A DNA stretch of 27,079 nt from Zygnema cylindricum (GCA_037447655.1 JBBHKE010001455.1:263868-290946), one strand, 5' to 3'; shown: positions 1-9,354, counted from the stretch's first letter. Numbers and translations are program-made. Notes: a model not told the origin generated them from the sequence alone.

Positions 1-911
1 AACTCGGTTCTAAATGACTTGGCTGATTCTCAACCGTTTGAAGAATTGGTGCGAAGAAAAAAACGGTAAGTGTCATTGATCAGTGGGTAACCTTTAGGGG
101 CACCGACATGGTTTGATTGACGCTAGCAACAATGCATGGTGAACAAAGTTAGGCAGCGTTATATATGCTCGCAATTTCCTATCAGGTCTTCTAGCATTTT
201 CTCTGTGTATTTTACCATAAGGTGTGAATGTTATGTCAGTTTAACGATACATGACTAAATATTATTGATTACTGCAAATAAAACATGGGACCGTGCTTGA
301 CTCCATGTTGTGACAATGGATGCCCTGCCATTACAACATGAAGGTATAATATCTAGATACTGACATTTTTAAAGCATCTAAATGTACAGGAATATAGTCA
401 AATGTCAGAACTCTCGTGGTCCATCAAGAACCAAATCAGGATTGAAAGAGGCTTAAAGGACAGGAAGAGTCTGTTAAAAATTATGACCAACGTCAAAAAA
501 ATAAAATAAAATCAAAAAAGTTTTAGTGGATTACACACGCATCATTACCAATCACACTATGTCAGTAGGAATCTAACCTCCAGGAAATTCTCAAACCTCA
601 AAGCCTTCGAAAACACTAAAGAGCCCTAACAAAAACCCTTTCCCAGCAAACTTTGATCTTATATGCAGAGGCATGTTGTCCATATTATACAATGCACTTT
701 GTCCAGTTGGCCTTTGATTCTGTCAATGTCTACGAGTCGCCATTTTGGTTTAGTTTCCCGCAATACAGCAATTTGTCAAAAGTCTGGAAATTTCCACCTA
801 TGGTCACTGTTCAATGGTATTGGTTTATCGATTTGTGACCAATTTTTACAACAACGGATACGACACATAGAACGGTGTGTGGAGGCAGAGAGAAGCTGTT
901 CTGCCAAGAAG
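1..911. other. Left edge; no confident gene
   Basis: The first 67 bases on the plus strand form an open reading frame ending in a good splice donor (CG|GTAAGTG at about 67), so the tail of a plus-strand exon is possible. The core of that stretch resembles a non-coding segment at about 9758-9800, which argues for a dispersed repeat instead. The remainder is AT-rich with only short overlapping frames. No RNA gene or mobile-element terminus was seen. Confidence 0.3.
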
Positions 912-1352
912 TCAGTGGTAAAGTTCCTTAGCCAAAAGTGAAGCGAAGTAACCTTTTGGAGATATATCCGCTTTCCCACCTTGAACAAAGCATTGTTCCC
1001 CTTCTTTCAAAACTATCGTCAAAGTTTCTTCTCGACAAGGAAGGTCGTCGCCTACGCCCAAGTATCTCGCTAAAACTTCCAGCACACAAAAACTCAACTT
1101 CTTCACATCTTCGGTAGAAATCTGCAACTGTTTCACACGATTGCGGCAATTTTCCCGAACCATCTGCAAATGGTTTGAAATATGAAAATGGTTGAGTTAT
1201 CTTCGGCCGAAATTACGATATTGTCATTCAATTTTACTATTGAATGTGACACGTAACACGAAGCTTTCTGTATAGGAAAATAGTAAAAATGGCATAAGTT
1301 TTATTGCTCATCAAGAAACCAAATCAAGCTTGAGGGAGCCTCAAAGAACGAA
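412..1352 (+). repeat. Diverged direct repeat pair (412-465 and 1303-1352)
   Basis: Both segments contain a CATCAAGAA-CCAAATCA core followed by a similar GAG/GGCT/AAAG pattern, about 75% alike by eye over some 50 bases. They are in direct orientation about 890 bases apart. The relation may be an old segmental duplication, because 565-625 and 1770-1820 also share GGAATCTA and TCAAACCTC words. Function unknown. Confidence 0.35.
980..1163 (-). CDS. Possible internal exon, unknown protein
   Basis: On the minus strand an acceptor-like TTTGCAG precedes ATGGTTCGG at 1163, and a donor-like CAAG|GTGGGA lies at 980. The 184 bases between are open in the frame beginning MVRENCRNRVKQLQ and are rich in charged and aliphatic residues (about 61 codons). 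A second frame is also open here, so frame choice is uncertain. No family is recognised. It could be a downstream exon of the acidic-protein gene at 2771-4172, which is on the same strand, but no phase-consistent chain could be proven by eye. Confidence 0.25.
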
Positions 1353-1967
1353 GGGTCAACCTCAAGAACACACACACACAAAAAAGAGACCAACCAAAAA
1401 ATATACCAATCAAATATAGAAGGTCAAAAAACATACCGGTATGATTTCAAGGAAATACAAACAACAAAAAGCCTCCAACGTTTTAACAACACATTGTTTT
1501 CCCGTTTTTTAACATTCTTTCCACAAATTTCGACGACTTCCATCACTAAAATTTCAAATGCACGACTGAGAATCCGTATTCCCATCCAGAAAAGCGAATC
1601 ATCATTTTTTAGTTTCTCAAGCAGTGTCACATAATAAAAAGAGGATTTTAAAATATCAGTTATGTTGTTCTTACGGAAGAAAATAAAGTCAAGCTACATG
1701 CAATTGTGGAATATAGGAATCTCAAAAAGAAGTTAACACCATATTAGTGTTCATATGCGTTCTTTCTCGTTCATAAGAGAGTGGAATCTATCAAACCTCA
1801 TAAAACACTCGAGTCTACCAAACATTTCTATCCATTTCAACAACAGTGACTCAAAAAGGTCCCTTTGCCATTCAAAAAAGTGCGATTTAAAATGATTTAG
1901 ACCTCTTTAATACTTCTTCCTTTCCATATTTTCCATCCACAACTATTTATGGTAAACGAGTTCTCAC
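1164..1967. other. AT-rich, possible minus-strand intron and exon sequence
   Basis: A minus-strand frame at about 1424-1620 (TLLEKLKNDDSLFW onward) is protein-like in its first two thirds but has no clear splice sites. A short AC microsatellite lies at about 1371-1381. Otherwise the stretch is AT-rich with nothing recognised; intron sequence of a minus-strand gene is the simplest reading. Confidence 0.2.
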
Positions 1968-2112
1968 CTCAGTACTCGGTTTGTGGAGGCTTTCGGCGCT
2001 GAATAGCAAATAATTGTAGGCATATGAACCGTATTCTAGAAGACTCCAGTAATTAGTGTTGCCGAGAAAATCCTCCAAAGACATGTCTATACCCAAATGA
2101 CAAACCATATCT
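1968..2112 (-). CDS. Possible internal exon, unknown protein
   Basis: A strong donor (CTGAG|GTGAGA) lies at 1968 on the minus strand, and an acceptor-like AATGACCAG is at 2113-2114. The enclosed frame reads DMVCHLGIDMSLEDFLGN and continues with an aromatic-rich part (YWSLLEYGSYAYNYLLF). No stop occurs and the composition is protein-like. No family is recognised. It sits downstream of the acidic exon on the same strand and could belong to that gene. Confidence 0.3.
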
Positions 2113-2770
2113 CTGGTCATTGTCATCATCCCAGTAACAATCGCAATAATCGTGATTGTTTATGATTCAGTATATGAAACTCTTTTTGGAATTCGTAGTA
2201 CCAGTGATGTTATGTTAAGTTGGTCAGAAGATTGGTCGGTAATGAGTACATATAGATAACAACGACGGATATATCCCTTTTTTTTTTTTTTGCCTCTCTT
2301 TCTTCTTCGTTAACAAATACTTTCATTCCTCTCGACTCTAGCTTCATTTTTGGAACACACCTCAACACCACAAAAATAAGTGTATAAATTTGAAAAGCAT
2401 AGATACAAAAAAAAAAAATGTTTAACTATAAACAATAATTTCATGTTAATAAGATCCATGTCCTCAATTCATACCACTAGTGGATGAAACTAGTGTGGAC
2501 TACTTCCATCTTTTTGTTGGGAGGGTGATTCAAGTGTAGTTGTTTGAAGAAAATAGAAAAAAGGTATGCGGACCAAACGATTTGGAAACACGTAAGATCA
2601 AAAGTTGAGAATGTGAAATATTTACCCATTTGTGCATATAATATTCGTACCTAAAACCCGAAAAGTCATCAGTTATGATCATTTCCAGAAATAACCTATA
2701 TGTTAAAGCCATACATAAAAACTGAAGAAACCTAGCGAAACTAAAAAGATTACCTAACATCCATATTTAC
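2113..2770. other. No clear gene; T-tract and candidate microexon
   Basis: Contains a 14-base T-tract near 2277-2290, an A9 tract near 2410 and AT-rich filler. On the minus strand, a TTTTAG acceptor followed by about 25 bases and a GG|GTAAAT donor near 2625-2650 could mark a microexon. This is weak. Confidence 0.2.
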
Positions 2771-3820
2771 CTTCCAAAATTGATGATTCGGACTTCCTTA
2801 GGTTGTTTTTAGCCTCGGTAGTGAAGTTGACATTGTCCTTCACCGCATCGGAGACGTTGGTTGAATTTTGAGTTGAATTCCCAAAATCCTCTAAGGAATT
2901 CCCAAAGTTTTTGCAACGTTTTAGTGGAATCGGCAAACTAGTTCCTGATTCACACGTGTGACTACTCTTTGACGATATCATTACAGTTGCCTCTTTTGAC
3001 TCCATCCCCAAGTCAAACTGCTGAACTGAGTCAAATTGGTTGACTTTATTCGCAGTTTTATTTTTGTCTCTTCCCTTTTCCTCCGCTTTCTCCTCCTGGT
3101 TTTCCTCCATTTCCTCCTCTACATCATCGAACTCATCTTCTCTTTCTTCCCATTCCTCCTCCCTTTCCTCGTCGTCCCCCCCTTCCTCTTCTATTGGAAA
3201 TGCAAACCTACCGTCCCTTCCCTTCTCCTCCACCTTCTCCTCCATATCCTCCTTCATATCGTAGGCCTCATCGTCAATTTCCTCCCAATCCTCTTTTTCC
3301 TCGTCCTCCTCCATGTCATCGTCGTCCTCATCCTCACTCTCCTCCCCTTCCTCTTCTCTTCCCTTGTCTTCCCCTCCTTCCTCTGTTGTTGGAAATAAAA
3401 ACATACCTTCATCGTGATACTGACACTCGTCATAGTGAGACCCAACCTCAACTTCCGTACTTCCACTTGGACCACTCGGGTCCTCATATTGAGAGACTGG
3501 ATTTTCTACTGGATTCTGTAACTCCACATAGCTATCATTTTCACCGACTTTGACTTGAGTCTCTATATCACTACATGAAGCTTCAACATTATTCCTTGCC
3601 TGATCTTCTTGTCTTATCTCCTCTAAGTCTTCTATCCCTCTCTCTCTTCCCACCACTTTGGGATACCCTGCCACATCCCAGTCCCATGACTCGACATCTT
3701 CGTCATCTTCTTCGCAGTAGTCTTCCTTGTTTATTCCTTCGTACTCTTCCTCGTCGTTTTCTTCTTCTTCTTCTTCCTCGCATTGTTCTTCTCCTTTCTC
3801 GTCTGCACTGTCGGTTTTGT
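2771..3820 (-). CDS. Large exon of a very acidic, Glu/Asp-rich protein
   Basis: A minus-strand frame is open from a TGA at about 3831 to a stop at 2754-2756. The likely exon runs from an acceptor (GCACGTCCAG|AC) at 3820 to a donor (GGAAG|GTAAAT) at 2771. That gives 1050 bases with both boundaries in phase 1, a symmetric exon of 350 codons. The encoded segment is dominated by Glu and Asp runs and contains an internal tandem duplication of roughly 55-65 residues: each unit starts with F-x-F-P, then E/D-E-G-G and acidic runs, and ends EEKGRD. The C-terminal third is Ser/Asn/Lys-rich. There is no membrane segment or catalytic motif. Low-complexity acidic regions of this kind occur in chromatin, nucleolar and RNA-associated proteins, but no family can be named. 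The plus strand is correspondingly CT-rich, so plus-strand frames here are shadows. No initiator ATG is in the exon, consistent with upstream exons. Confidence 0.5.
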
Positions 3821-4114
3821 CTGGACGTGCTCACAGAAAACCAGCGCTACTAGCATGAAATTTTCATTTACTCCTCACATTCAAACTTTTATTGTAATAA
3901 ACTGACATATTTCCTATAAGATTTTTTTTTTGAGAAAGTGAACTGATGGTTAAAAATGCAATGCACTTCATCAATTTCACTTTGTTTTTTCAAGATAAAG
4001 AACCAATTATGTATTCGTACGCTTAATTAAGTTAATCCATTTATATACTTCCACGTATTGAAAATACGCATTCCTAAATTTGAACGATTTTGACATCCAT
4101 GGATTTGGCTATAC
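3821..4114 (-). other. Probable intron between acidic-protein exons
   Basis: AT-rich sequence between the acceptor of the acidic exon at 3821-3822 and the donor (AGAG|GTATAG) at 4113-4114. It is about 294 bases long with stops in all minus-strand frames. Confidence 0.35.
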
Positions 4115-4172
4115 CTCTTGGAGGGGGTAGGTCTCGTTGGTCAACGCCCGGACGACTTCTTCCAACTGGTGG
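4115..4172 (-). CDS. Small candidate exon upstream of the acidic exon
   Basis: The 58-base segment is bounded by TATATTTAG| at 4173-4174 and AGAG|GTATAG at 4113-4114. In the frame that ends with one spare base it reads PPVGRSRPGVDQRDLPPPR. That spare base joins in phase with the two leading bases of the acidic exon, so splicing 4115 to 3820 keeps the reading frame open. A second frame (HQLEEVVRALTNETYPLQE) is also open but would not join in frame. Basic, proline-rich and probably disordered. The phase match is the main support. Confidence 0.35.
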
Positions 4173-4819
4173 CTAAATATAGGAAAGAAAGAAAGGGTCA
4201 GTTACAATGATTATTGATTCATTTTTCCATTTAAAGCATTTTGATGATAAGCTTAGTCATTTTACTGTTTTGATAATAATCACATTATAGTGGAGAAAAG
4301 AAAAAAAAATCAATCAATTATTTAATTTTTGAAAATGATACATCATAAAAACCTATGCAGCTTAAAAAACTACTTTTGAAGGTGAATGTTGTTTCCTAGA
4401 ACCATAATTTAACGATATATAAACCTCTTCCTTATCTCTCACATGTTCTTTCCACTCTTGCATTGTAAAAATAGTCGAAAGTTAAAATACTTAGTTGGCA
4501 CAATGTGAAATTTGATGTCATCTCTATGCCCAATTTCCTTTTTTGTACCCAATTTCCTTTTTTTTACCCTTTTTTTTTAAACTTAGTTACATGTATGAGA
4601 CCCCTCTACTTCCATGTTCTAACTTCAATGTCCAAATCTCCCATTTCTATTTTCCAGACATGTCACAAGTTTAGTGTCACAAGCACCACACATGGTAAAC
4701 TCCGTACAATTCCGTACAACTTTCAGCCCTAAATGGCATGATGATTTTCCACATTAATTTCCCACTCACTCGAGTTATCCTCAGGATTCCCGACTCCGGA
4801 TATACGCAACACCGTAGGC
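4173..4819. other. AT-rich intergenic or intron sequence
   Basis: Contains poly-A and poly-T tracts and a short tandem of CCCAATTTCCTTTTTT at about 4529-4566. No coding frame, RNA gene or element terminus is recognised. Confidence 0.3.
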
Positions 4820-5087
4820 TGACGTGGCGCCCATGAGGCGAAACAAGACAAATCTTTGTACGATAAAGGGTTCTATTTATCCACGTGTCTCCGCCTGGCA
4901 ATTTCCTCTTTACGAAGACATCCCATTCGGCCCAATTAATATTTCTCATGATTTTCAATCTCCTTCTTTTTAATCCCCTTAATCTCTTGCTATTTTTTTT
5001 CTCTTTTCCCTCACAAAAACCTAAACTTGCCACTCACTTCTTAACCCTAATTTCTCACCCTCGCCCCTTTCTTTTAAGAAAAAACAG
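4820..5087 (+). promoter_or_regulatory. Plant-type promoter and 5'UTR-like region ending at a splice donor
   Basis: On the plus strand this stretch carries TGACGTGGC (4820-4828), a CACGTG G-box (4882-4887), a GGCCCA site II-type motif (4929-4934), a pyrimidine-rich leader, and an AACCCTAA telo-box-like motif (5043-5050). It ends at AACAG|GTAAGA at 5087/5088. This combination is typical of plant housekeeping promoters with a 5'UTR intron. No convincing plus-strand coding region follows: the next good acceptor (TTTTTCATGCAG at about 5309) leads to an ATG frame of only 28 codons. It may be an orphaned promoter whose gene was disrupted by the repeats starting at 5644. Confidence 0.35.
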
Positions 5088-5101
5088 GTAAGAATGAAAA
5101 A

Positions 5102-5440
5102 TCAAAGCGCTTTCCTATCCCTCTTGGCCATTTCTGCTACCGCAATCAGCTTGTCAGCTTCTTTGTCGATATAATAATAACATAGCTTCAATCTCATTGG
5201 CCAAATAGTTAATATTTTCAAGCAAGGAAAGACTGTCCGCCCCTTTTCCTCAGATTCCCTTGAAAAGCTCCAGTCGCTGGACCCCTGCTTTTCCTTCTTT
5301 TTCATGCAGCTATTGAATCCATGGCTGGTCTACTCCATAAGAGCTCGTACGATCTTTTGTTCGACCGTATCTTGCAGTGCTTATATGCTTTCTTCGCCGC
5401 AGTCTAGTCTTCGCCAGTTTAGAAAGTTTCCAGGTGATTC
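5102..5440 (-). pseudogene. Decayed coding fragment, unknown protein
   Basis: A minus-strand frame from about 5440 to a TGA at 5102-5104 is protein-like throughout but is interrupted by TAA (5381-5383) and TAG (5330-5332). The first part includes ALQDTVEQKIVRALME and GFNSCMKKKEKQGSSDW. The end reads KEADKLIAVAEMAKRDRKAL before the stop. Between them the coding signal moves into another frame (SLLENINYLANEIEAMLLL), implying two compensating indels near 5240 and 5165. The helical, charged composition suggests a coiled-coil C-terminus. No family is recognised. It is most simply a pseudogene fragment, and it lies antisense to the promoter-like region beside it. Confidence 0.4.
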
Positions 5441-5646
5441 GAACTAATTTTTGTATAGAGATTACAATGTATACGGCTGAAGGTTCGATTCCATCGGCGG
5501 TTCTCTGCCTCGCTGAATGGAGTTGTCCATCGGCGCGCATCGAGATGAGCGCATGCACATGCAGTGCATGGACGAAATCCGGTTTGCCACGTGGCCTACC
5601 GTGGTTGGAGTAGCAACATCCTCATGTCACAGCATTCTGACTGTAA

Positions 5647-6163
5647 GGGCGTGTCCACATGTAACCGATGACGCCAACGATCTCGGAACAAACTGCGGAC
5701 ATTTGTACGCCGCAAAGAACTCCTGACATACTGGGACAATTGTCGACGCCGACTGTCATTTGTTGACGCCCACGTACGTCTACAAAATGCAATTTGTAGA
5801 CGCCCACAAGTGGACAACATAAGCAAACGGACAAACATATTTTTTTTCGTGTATTCTCCCAACTGCAAAAAAACAAATGAAAACTTTTGACGCGTGCAAC
5901 TCAGGCTTTCTATTCGTCAATAGGGTAGTATTTTGATTAAAAGCAGATCGCGATTTGATTTCAGTGCAAGTGTGAAGATGAGCTGGAAGTGGGTGGCGAT
6001 GATAATACTGCCAAATCGCCGTACCTTTCAAGTTCCAAGATGACGCAAAATGTATTTGAGTTTTTGCCCATTTTTCGTACGGCGTAATATTTTCAAGTAG
6101 GAAATCCCATTTTCTGTGTAAACGACGGAAAAAACCCTTACTTGAACACATGGGGACACGCCC
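5647..6163. mobile_element. A1: Tourist/PIF-Harbinger-like MITE, 517 bp
   Basis: TIRs are GGGCGTGTCCACATGT at 5647 and the inverted copy ACACATGGGGACACGCCC ending at 6163, about 15 of 16 matching. Both ends are flanked by TAA (5644-5646, 6164-6166), the 3-bp target duplication expected of PIF/Harbinger. No transposase frame is present. The interior left half contains repeated TTGTnGACG/GTCTACAA words, a subterminal pattern shared with A2 and family C. Confidence 0.75.
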
Positions 6164-6166
6164 TAA

Positions 6167-6942
6167 GGGAATGTCCCATGTACTTGTAACTTAGCGAACT
6201 TTCTTTGTATTTTAGCGCGGATCCGCCGGACCCGGTTTTCAAGTGTCCCTATGTCTGTAACGACGAAATCGTAACTTACGCTTGTGACGATTGTATATGT
6301 CGACAATACCTGTGACGGTTGTCAACGTCTACAATCTGTGGTCGCACGTTATTTTTTGGAACTGCATTGTGACGTCGCATGTCTTACCGTGACATTGTAG
6401 ACGTACCGCCTTACAGCCTGTGCAGTTTCACGGTTAAAGAAGACGCGCTTTGCGTTTGCATCTCCTGTCGACATGAAATGGCATCGGAATTTGAAGACCC
6501 CTGCAACAAAAAAAATCCGTACTGGACGAAAACGGACAAAACCAAACAAATTGTGTACTTTTATTTGTCTTATAGGAACGCAAACGAACAAAACATAGCG
6601 AATTCTGTACTTTTCTTTGTCCTTGGAAAACATATGAAAATTTTCGAAAATTACAGCACGTGCGAATATATGTTACTATTTGTTTATCGAAAATACCTAG
6701 TTTTAAAACACATCGCGCATGTGTTTTAAACGTCGGGTTGAAGATGACGTTTTTTTTCTTGGAAGTGGGTCGAAAAACACAAGAGGACAAATATTCGTAC
6801 ATCTTAAGCTCAAGGATGACGCAAATTGTAATCTACAAATTTGCGATTCCTTCGTACGGTTGCAACTTATGCAATACGGCGTTAAGTTTTATAGGAAAAC
6901 GACAAAAAAAAAACCCTTACTTATGCACATGGGGACATACCC
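6167..6942. mobile_element. A2: Tourist/PIF-Harbinger-like MITE, 776 bp
   Basis: Starts GGGAATGTCCCATGTAC and ends GCACATGGGGACATACCC, imperfect TIRs related to those of A1. TAA lies on each side (6164-6166 shared with A1, 6943-6945 shared with B1). The left subterminal region (about 6250-6400) has several GTGACnnTTGTnnACG words. The right end has a GACAAAAAA-ACCCTTACTTATG segment similar to the end of A1 (ACCCTTACTTGAAC). No intact gene; the frames are short and overlapping. Confidence 0.7.
6702..6730. repeat. Perfect 12-bp inverted repeat, 5-nt loop
   Basis: TTTAAAACACAT is followed by CGCGC and then ATGTGTTTTAAA, a perfect cruciform or hairpin inside A2. It is not at a terminus, so it is not explained by the element's TIRs. 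Confidence 0.8.
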
Positions 6943-7100
6943 TAAGGCCGCTTCTCCATCAGGCGCCGACAATAATCATACGAAAACGTTTACTGAAAGT
7001 AAGGGTGAAAACTCCATCAGGCAAAAAGTGGGGTTGTTTACTGGAAAAGGTACATTTTCGTACATATCCAACTCATTTCCGTACTGGCTTTTTTTTATAA

Positions 7101-7817
7101 GGCCGCTTCTCCATCAGGCGCCGACAGTAATGGTACAAAAACGTTTACTGGCACTAATATTTCGTTCACTTCTCCATCAGGTCGTGTGAGCAATGAAATC
7201 TATCGCGTATGTGTTTTGTTTCGATTGGTACACGTAGGTTCCTCTTCTGACGACAAACATAGTCAAAGATTCCAAAAGCAAAATATCTGAACTTGTATCC
7301 GTACAGCCAGTCGCAAAATTACATCACATGCGTTTACAATTTGTACGTTTGTGTTTTGTTCTTTTTGTCGTTGTTTTGTCGTTCGTGCTTCGTCGTGGCG
7401 CCACAAATTTCGGATGTCAACGGATGGTGGAGGAGGCGTCACGACACATTATTCGACAAACATTTTCTCGTTGTTTTCGTTGGATTTGATTCCCACTTGT
7501 CCGAAGGCGCGTGGCATATGTCCGAAGGCGCGTGGTTCGTCGTGACCTTTCCACGCATGAACATTTTACACGTCCAGTGATTGCCTAATGTCCTCCCTGA
7601 GGAGAGAAGCCAATCACTGGACGGAATGACCTTTTTCTTCAAAAATTCATAATCGGACGGTTGACGTTGTCGCCCAAAAGTTTGGAGAATCTTGACGAAT
7701 ACCCAGTAATCATATTATATATATATAAAAAAAACAGTACGGAAATGAGCTGGATATGTACGAAAATGTTTTTTTTCCAATAAACAACCCCATTTTTTGC
7801 CTAATGAAGGTTCACCC
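7101..7817 (+). mobile_element. B3: innermost, complete family B element, 717 bp
   Basis: The TIRs are GGCCGCTTCTCCATCAGGC at the left and the inverse of GGGTGAACCTTCATTAGGC at the right; they share TCCATCAGGC-type cores. TAA lies on both sides (7098-7100, 7818-7820). It is inserted in B2 at a TATAA site still visible unoccupied in B1 near 9530. An 18-bp unit (TGTCCGAAGGCGCGTGG) is tandemly duplicated at about 7498-7533. No transposase: this is the best reference copy of a non-autonomous family. Confidence 0.8.
7571..7623. repeat. Central hairpin of family B
   Basis: CGTCCAGTGATTG and CAATCACTGGACG form a 13-bp inverted repeat around a 26-base centre that pairs further (TCCTCC/GGAGAG). Equivalent imperfect hairpins occur in B2 (about 7914-7967) and B1 (about 9387-9439), so the structure is a family character. 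Function unknown. Confidence 0.7.
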
Positions 7818-8765
7818 TAAAACATGATTACTAGGGATTCGTCAAGATTCTCCAAACTTTTAGGCAACAACGTCGACCGTCCAATTGTGAATTTTCGAAG
7901 CAAAAGGTCATTTCGTCTAGTGATTGGCTACTCTCCTCAAGGAGGACACAAGCGAACCACCAGACAAGTAAAATGTTCACGCGTGGAAAGGTCACGACGA
8001 ACCACGCGCCTTCGGACATTTGCCACGCGCCTTCGGACAAGTGGGAATCAAATCCAACGAAAACAACAAAAGAATATGTTTGTCGAAGAATGTGCTATGA
8101 CGCCTCCTCCACCATCCGTTGACATCCGGAATTTGCGGCGCCACGACGAAGCACGAACGACAAAACAACGACAAAAAGAACAAAACACAAACGTACAAAT
8201 CGTAAACGCATATAATGTAATTTTGCGACTGGCTGTATGGATACAAGTTCAGATATTTTGCTTTTGGAATCTTTTACTATGTTCGCCGTCAGAAGAGGAA
8301 CCTACGTGCACCAACCGAAATAAAGCACATACGCGATAGATTTCATTGCTGACACGACCTAATGTAAAAGTGAACGAAATATTAGTGCCAGTAAACGTTT
8401 TTGTATGATTAATGTCGGCGCCTGATGGAGAAGCGGCCTAATACTTCGTCCACTTCTCCGCCAAGTCATGTCAGCAATGGAATCTGTCGCGCATGTGTTT
8501 TCTTTCGATTGGATGCACGTAGGTTCATGTTCTCACGGTGAGCAGTCAAAGATTCCAAAAGCACAATATCTGAACTGATATCCGTACATCCAGCCGCAAA
8601 ATTAAATTACGTGAATGTACAATTTGTACGTTCGTGTTTTGTATTATTTGTAGTTGTTTTGTCGTTCGTGTTTCGTCGTGGCGCTGCACATTCCGGATGT
8701 TAGCGGATCGTGGAGGGGACGTCACGACACATTCTTCAACAAAACATTTTTTGGTGGTTTCTTTC

Positions 8766-9354
8766 ATAGTTCAAAAGTAGGTGTTTTTATGGTAGGCCTT
8801 TGGTAGGCGCACAAAACTCGCGTAGAGTAAGCATACTGTATTTGTGTGCGTTGTGCACACTCTTGTACGAACGTACGAATCTAATGTATCATCAAAGTAC
8901 AACGCACGTCGCGGTACGATTTTTTTTAGCAAACTGACTCGGCGTAGGATGACATTCCGCAAAAAAAAAACCCGGAAAAAAAAACGTGGATGTAAGTCCT
9001 ATCGTAAGTTGTGTTATGGGTTTTTCATGTGATCTTGTTAGATCGCTACTTTGATCAGCGACCGTTCGATGGTCTAAATTTTACAGTTTAAATAAAAAAT
9101 ACCTCAAAACTCACGGAAAGATAAAAATTTGTCTGGATGTTTTTCAAAATTTAGGCATGACGTTTAATTCTCTATCGATCGATGTGCAACTCAACCTAGT
9201 TACTATTATTTTTCATTTTGCGACCAATACAATATGGGTATTAAGGCCATATTCTATGTTTTGCGTACAATAGCCACGCGCCTTCAGACAAGCGGGAATC
9301 AAATCCAACGAAAACATAGTTTAGAAGTAGGTGATAGTTGGCCTATACAATATG
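8766..9354. mobile_element. MULE-like MITE, copy 1 (rearranged)
   Basis: The left end ATAGTTCAAAAGTAGG at 8766 and internal words (TCGTAAGTTGTGTTATGGG, TTTTCATGTGATCT) match the element at 25925-26241. The right terminus is present but inverted at 9316-9354 as part of the microinversion. It is longer than copy 2, about 550 versus 317 bp, with extra internal sequence containing a GTGTGCGTTGTGCACAC-type palindromic stretch. Flanking 9-mers (8757-8765 and rc of 9307-9315) are only loosely alike. No gene. Confidence 0.6.
9274..9354 (-). other. 81-bp microinversion across a MITE/host junction
   Basis: Reversing this stretch restores two continuities: the MULE-like terminus (compare 26205-26241) on its left and the family B interior (compare 7467-7530) on its right. 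As written, the host fragment CGCGCCTTCAGACAAGCGGG and the MITE end appear in the opposite order and strand. Confidence 0.7.

Larger units (their letters stand above)
7003..8438 (-). mobile_element. B2: inverted family B element nested in B1
   Basis: Read on the minus strand it starts at 8438 with GGCCGCTTCTCCATCAGGC and ends at 7003 with the second TIR type (rc of GGGTGAAAACTCCATCAGGC). TAA is duplicated at 7000-7002 and 8439-8441, and B3 shows the unoccupied target at 7155-7157. B2 is itself split by B3 at 7098-7820. The portion 7821-8438 is about 90% identical to B3 in inverse orientation. A 171-codon frame at 7824-8339 (+) is antisense to the element and is not recognised as a transposase. 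Confidence 0.75.

Noticed and set aside
1371-1390. CRISPR-like or satellite repeat
   Set aside because: Only a short AC microsatellite; no spaced repeats anywhere in the window.
3036-3398. Long plus-strand hydrophobic or Ser/Pro-rich frames across the CT-rich tract
   Set aside because: Antisense shadows of the GAA/GAG-rich acidic exon on the minus strand.
4677-5033. 118-codon minus-strand frame
   Set aside because: It overlaps the plus-strand promoter-like region, has low-complexity Lys/Arg composition and no motif.
5321-5407. 28-codon plus-strand frame after a strong acceptor (ATG at 5321)
   Set aside because: Too short, no continuation in frame, and opposite to the better-supported minus-strand coding fragment.
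7824-8339. 171-codon plus-strand frame within B2
   Set aside because: Antisense to the element, not open in the equivalent parts of B1 and B3, and no transposase motif (no DDE/DDD block seen).
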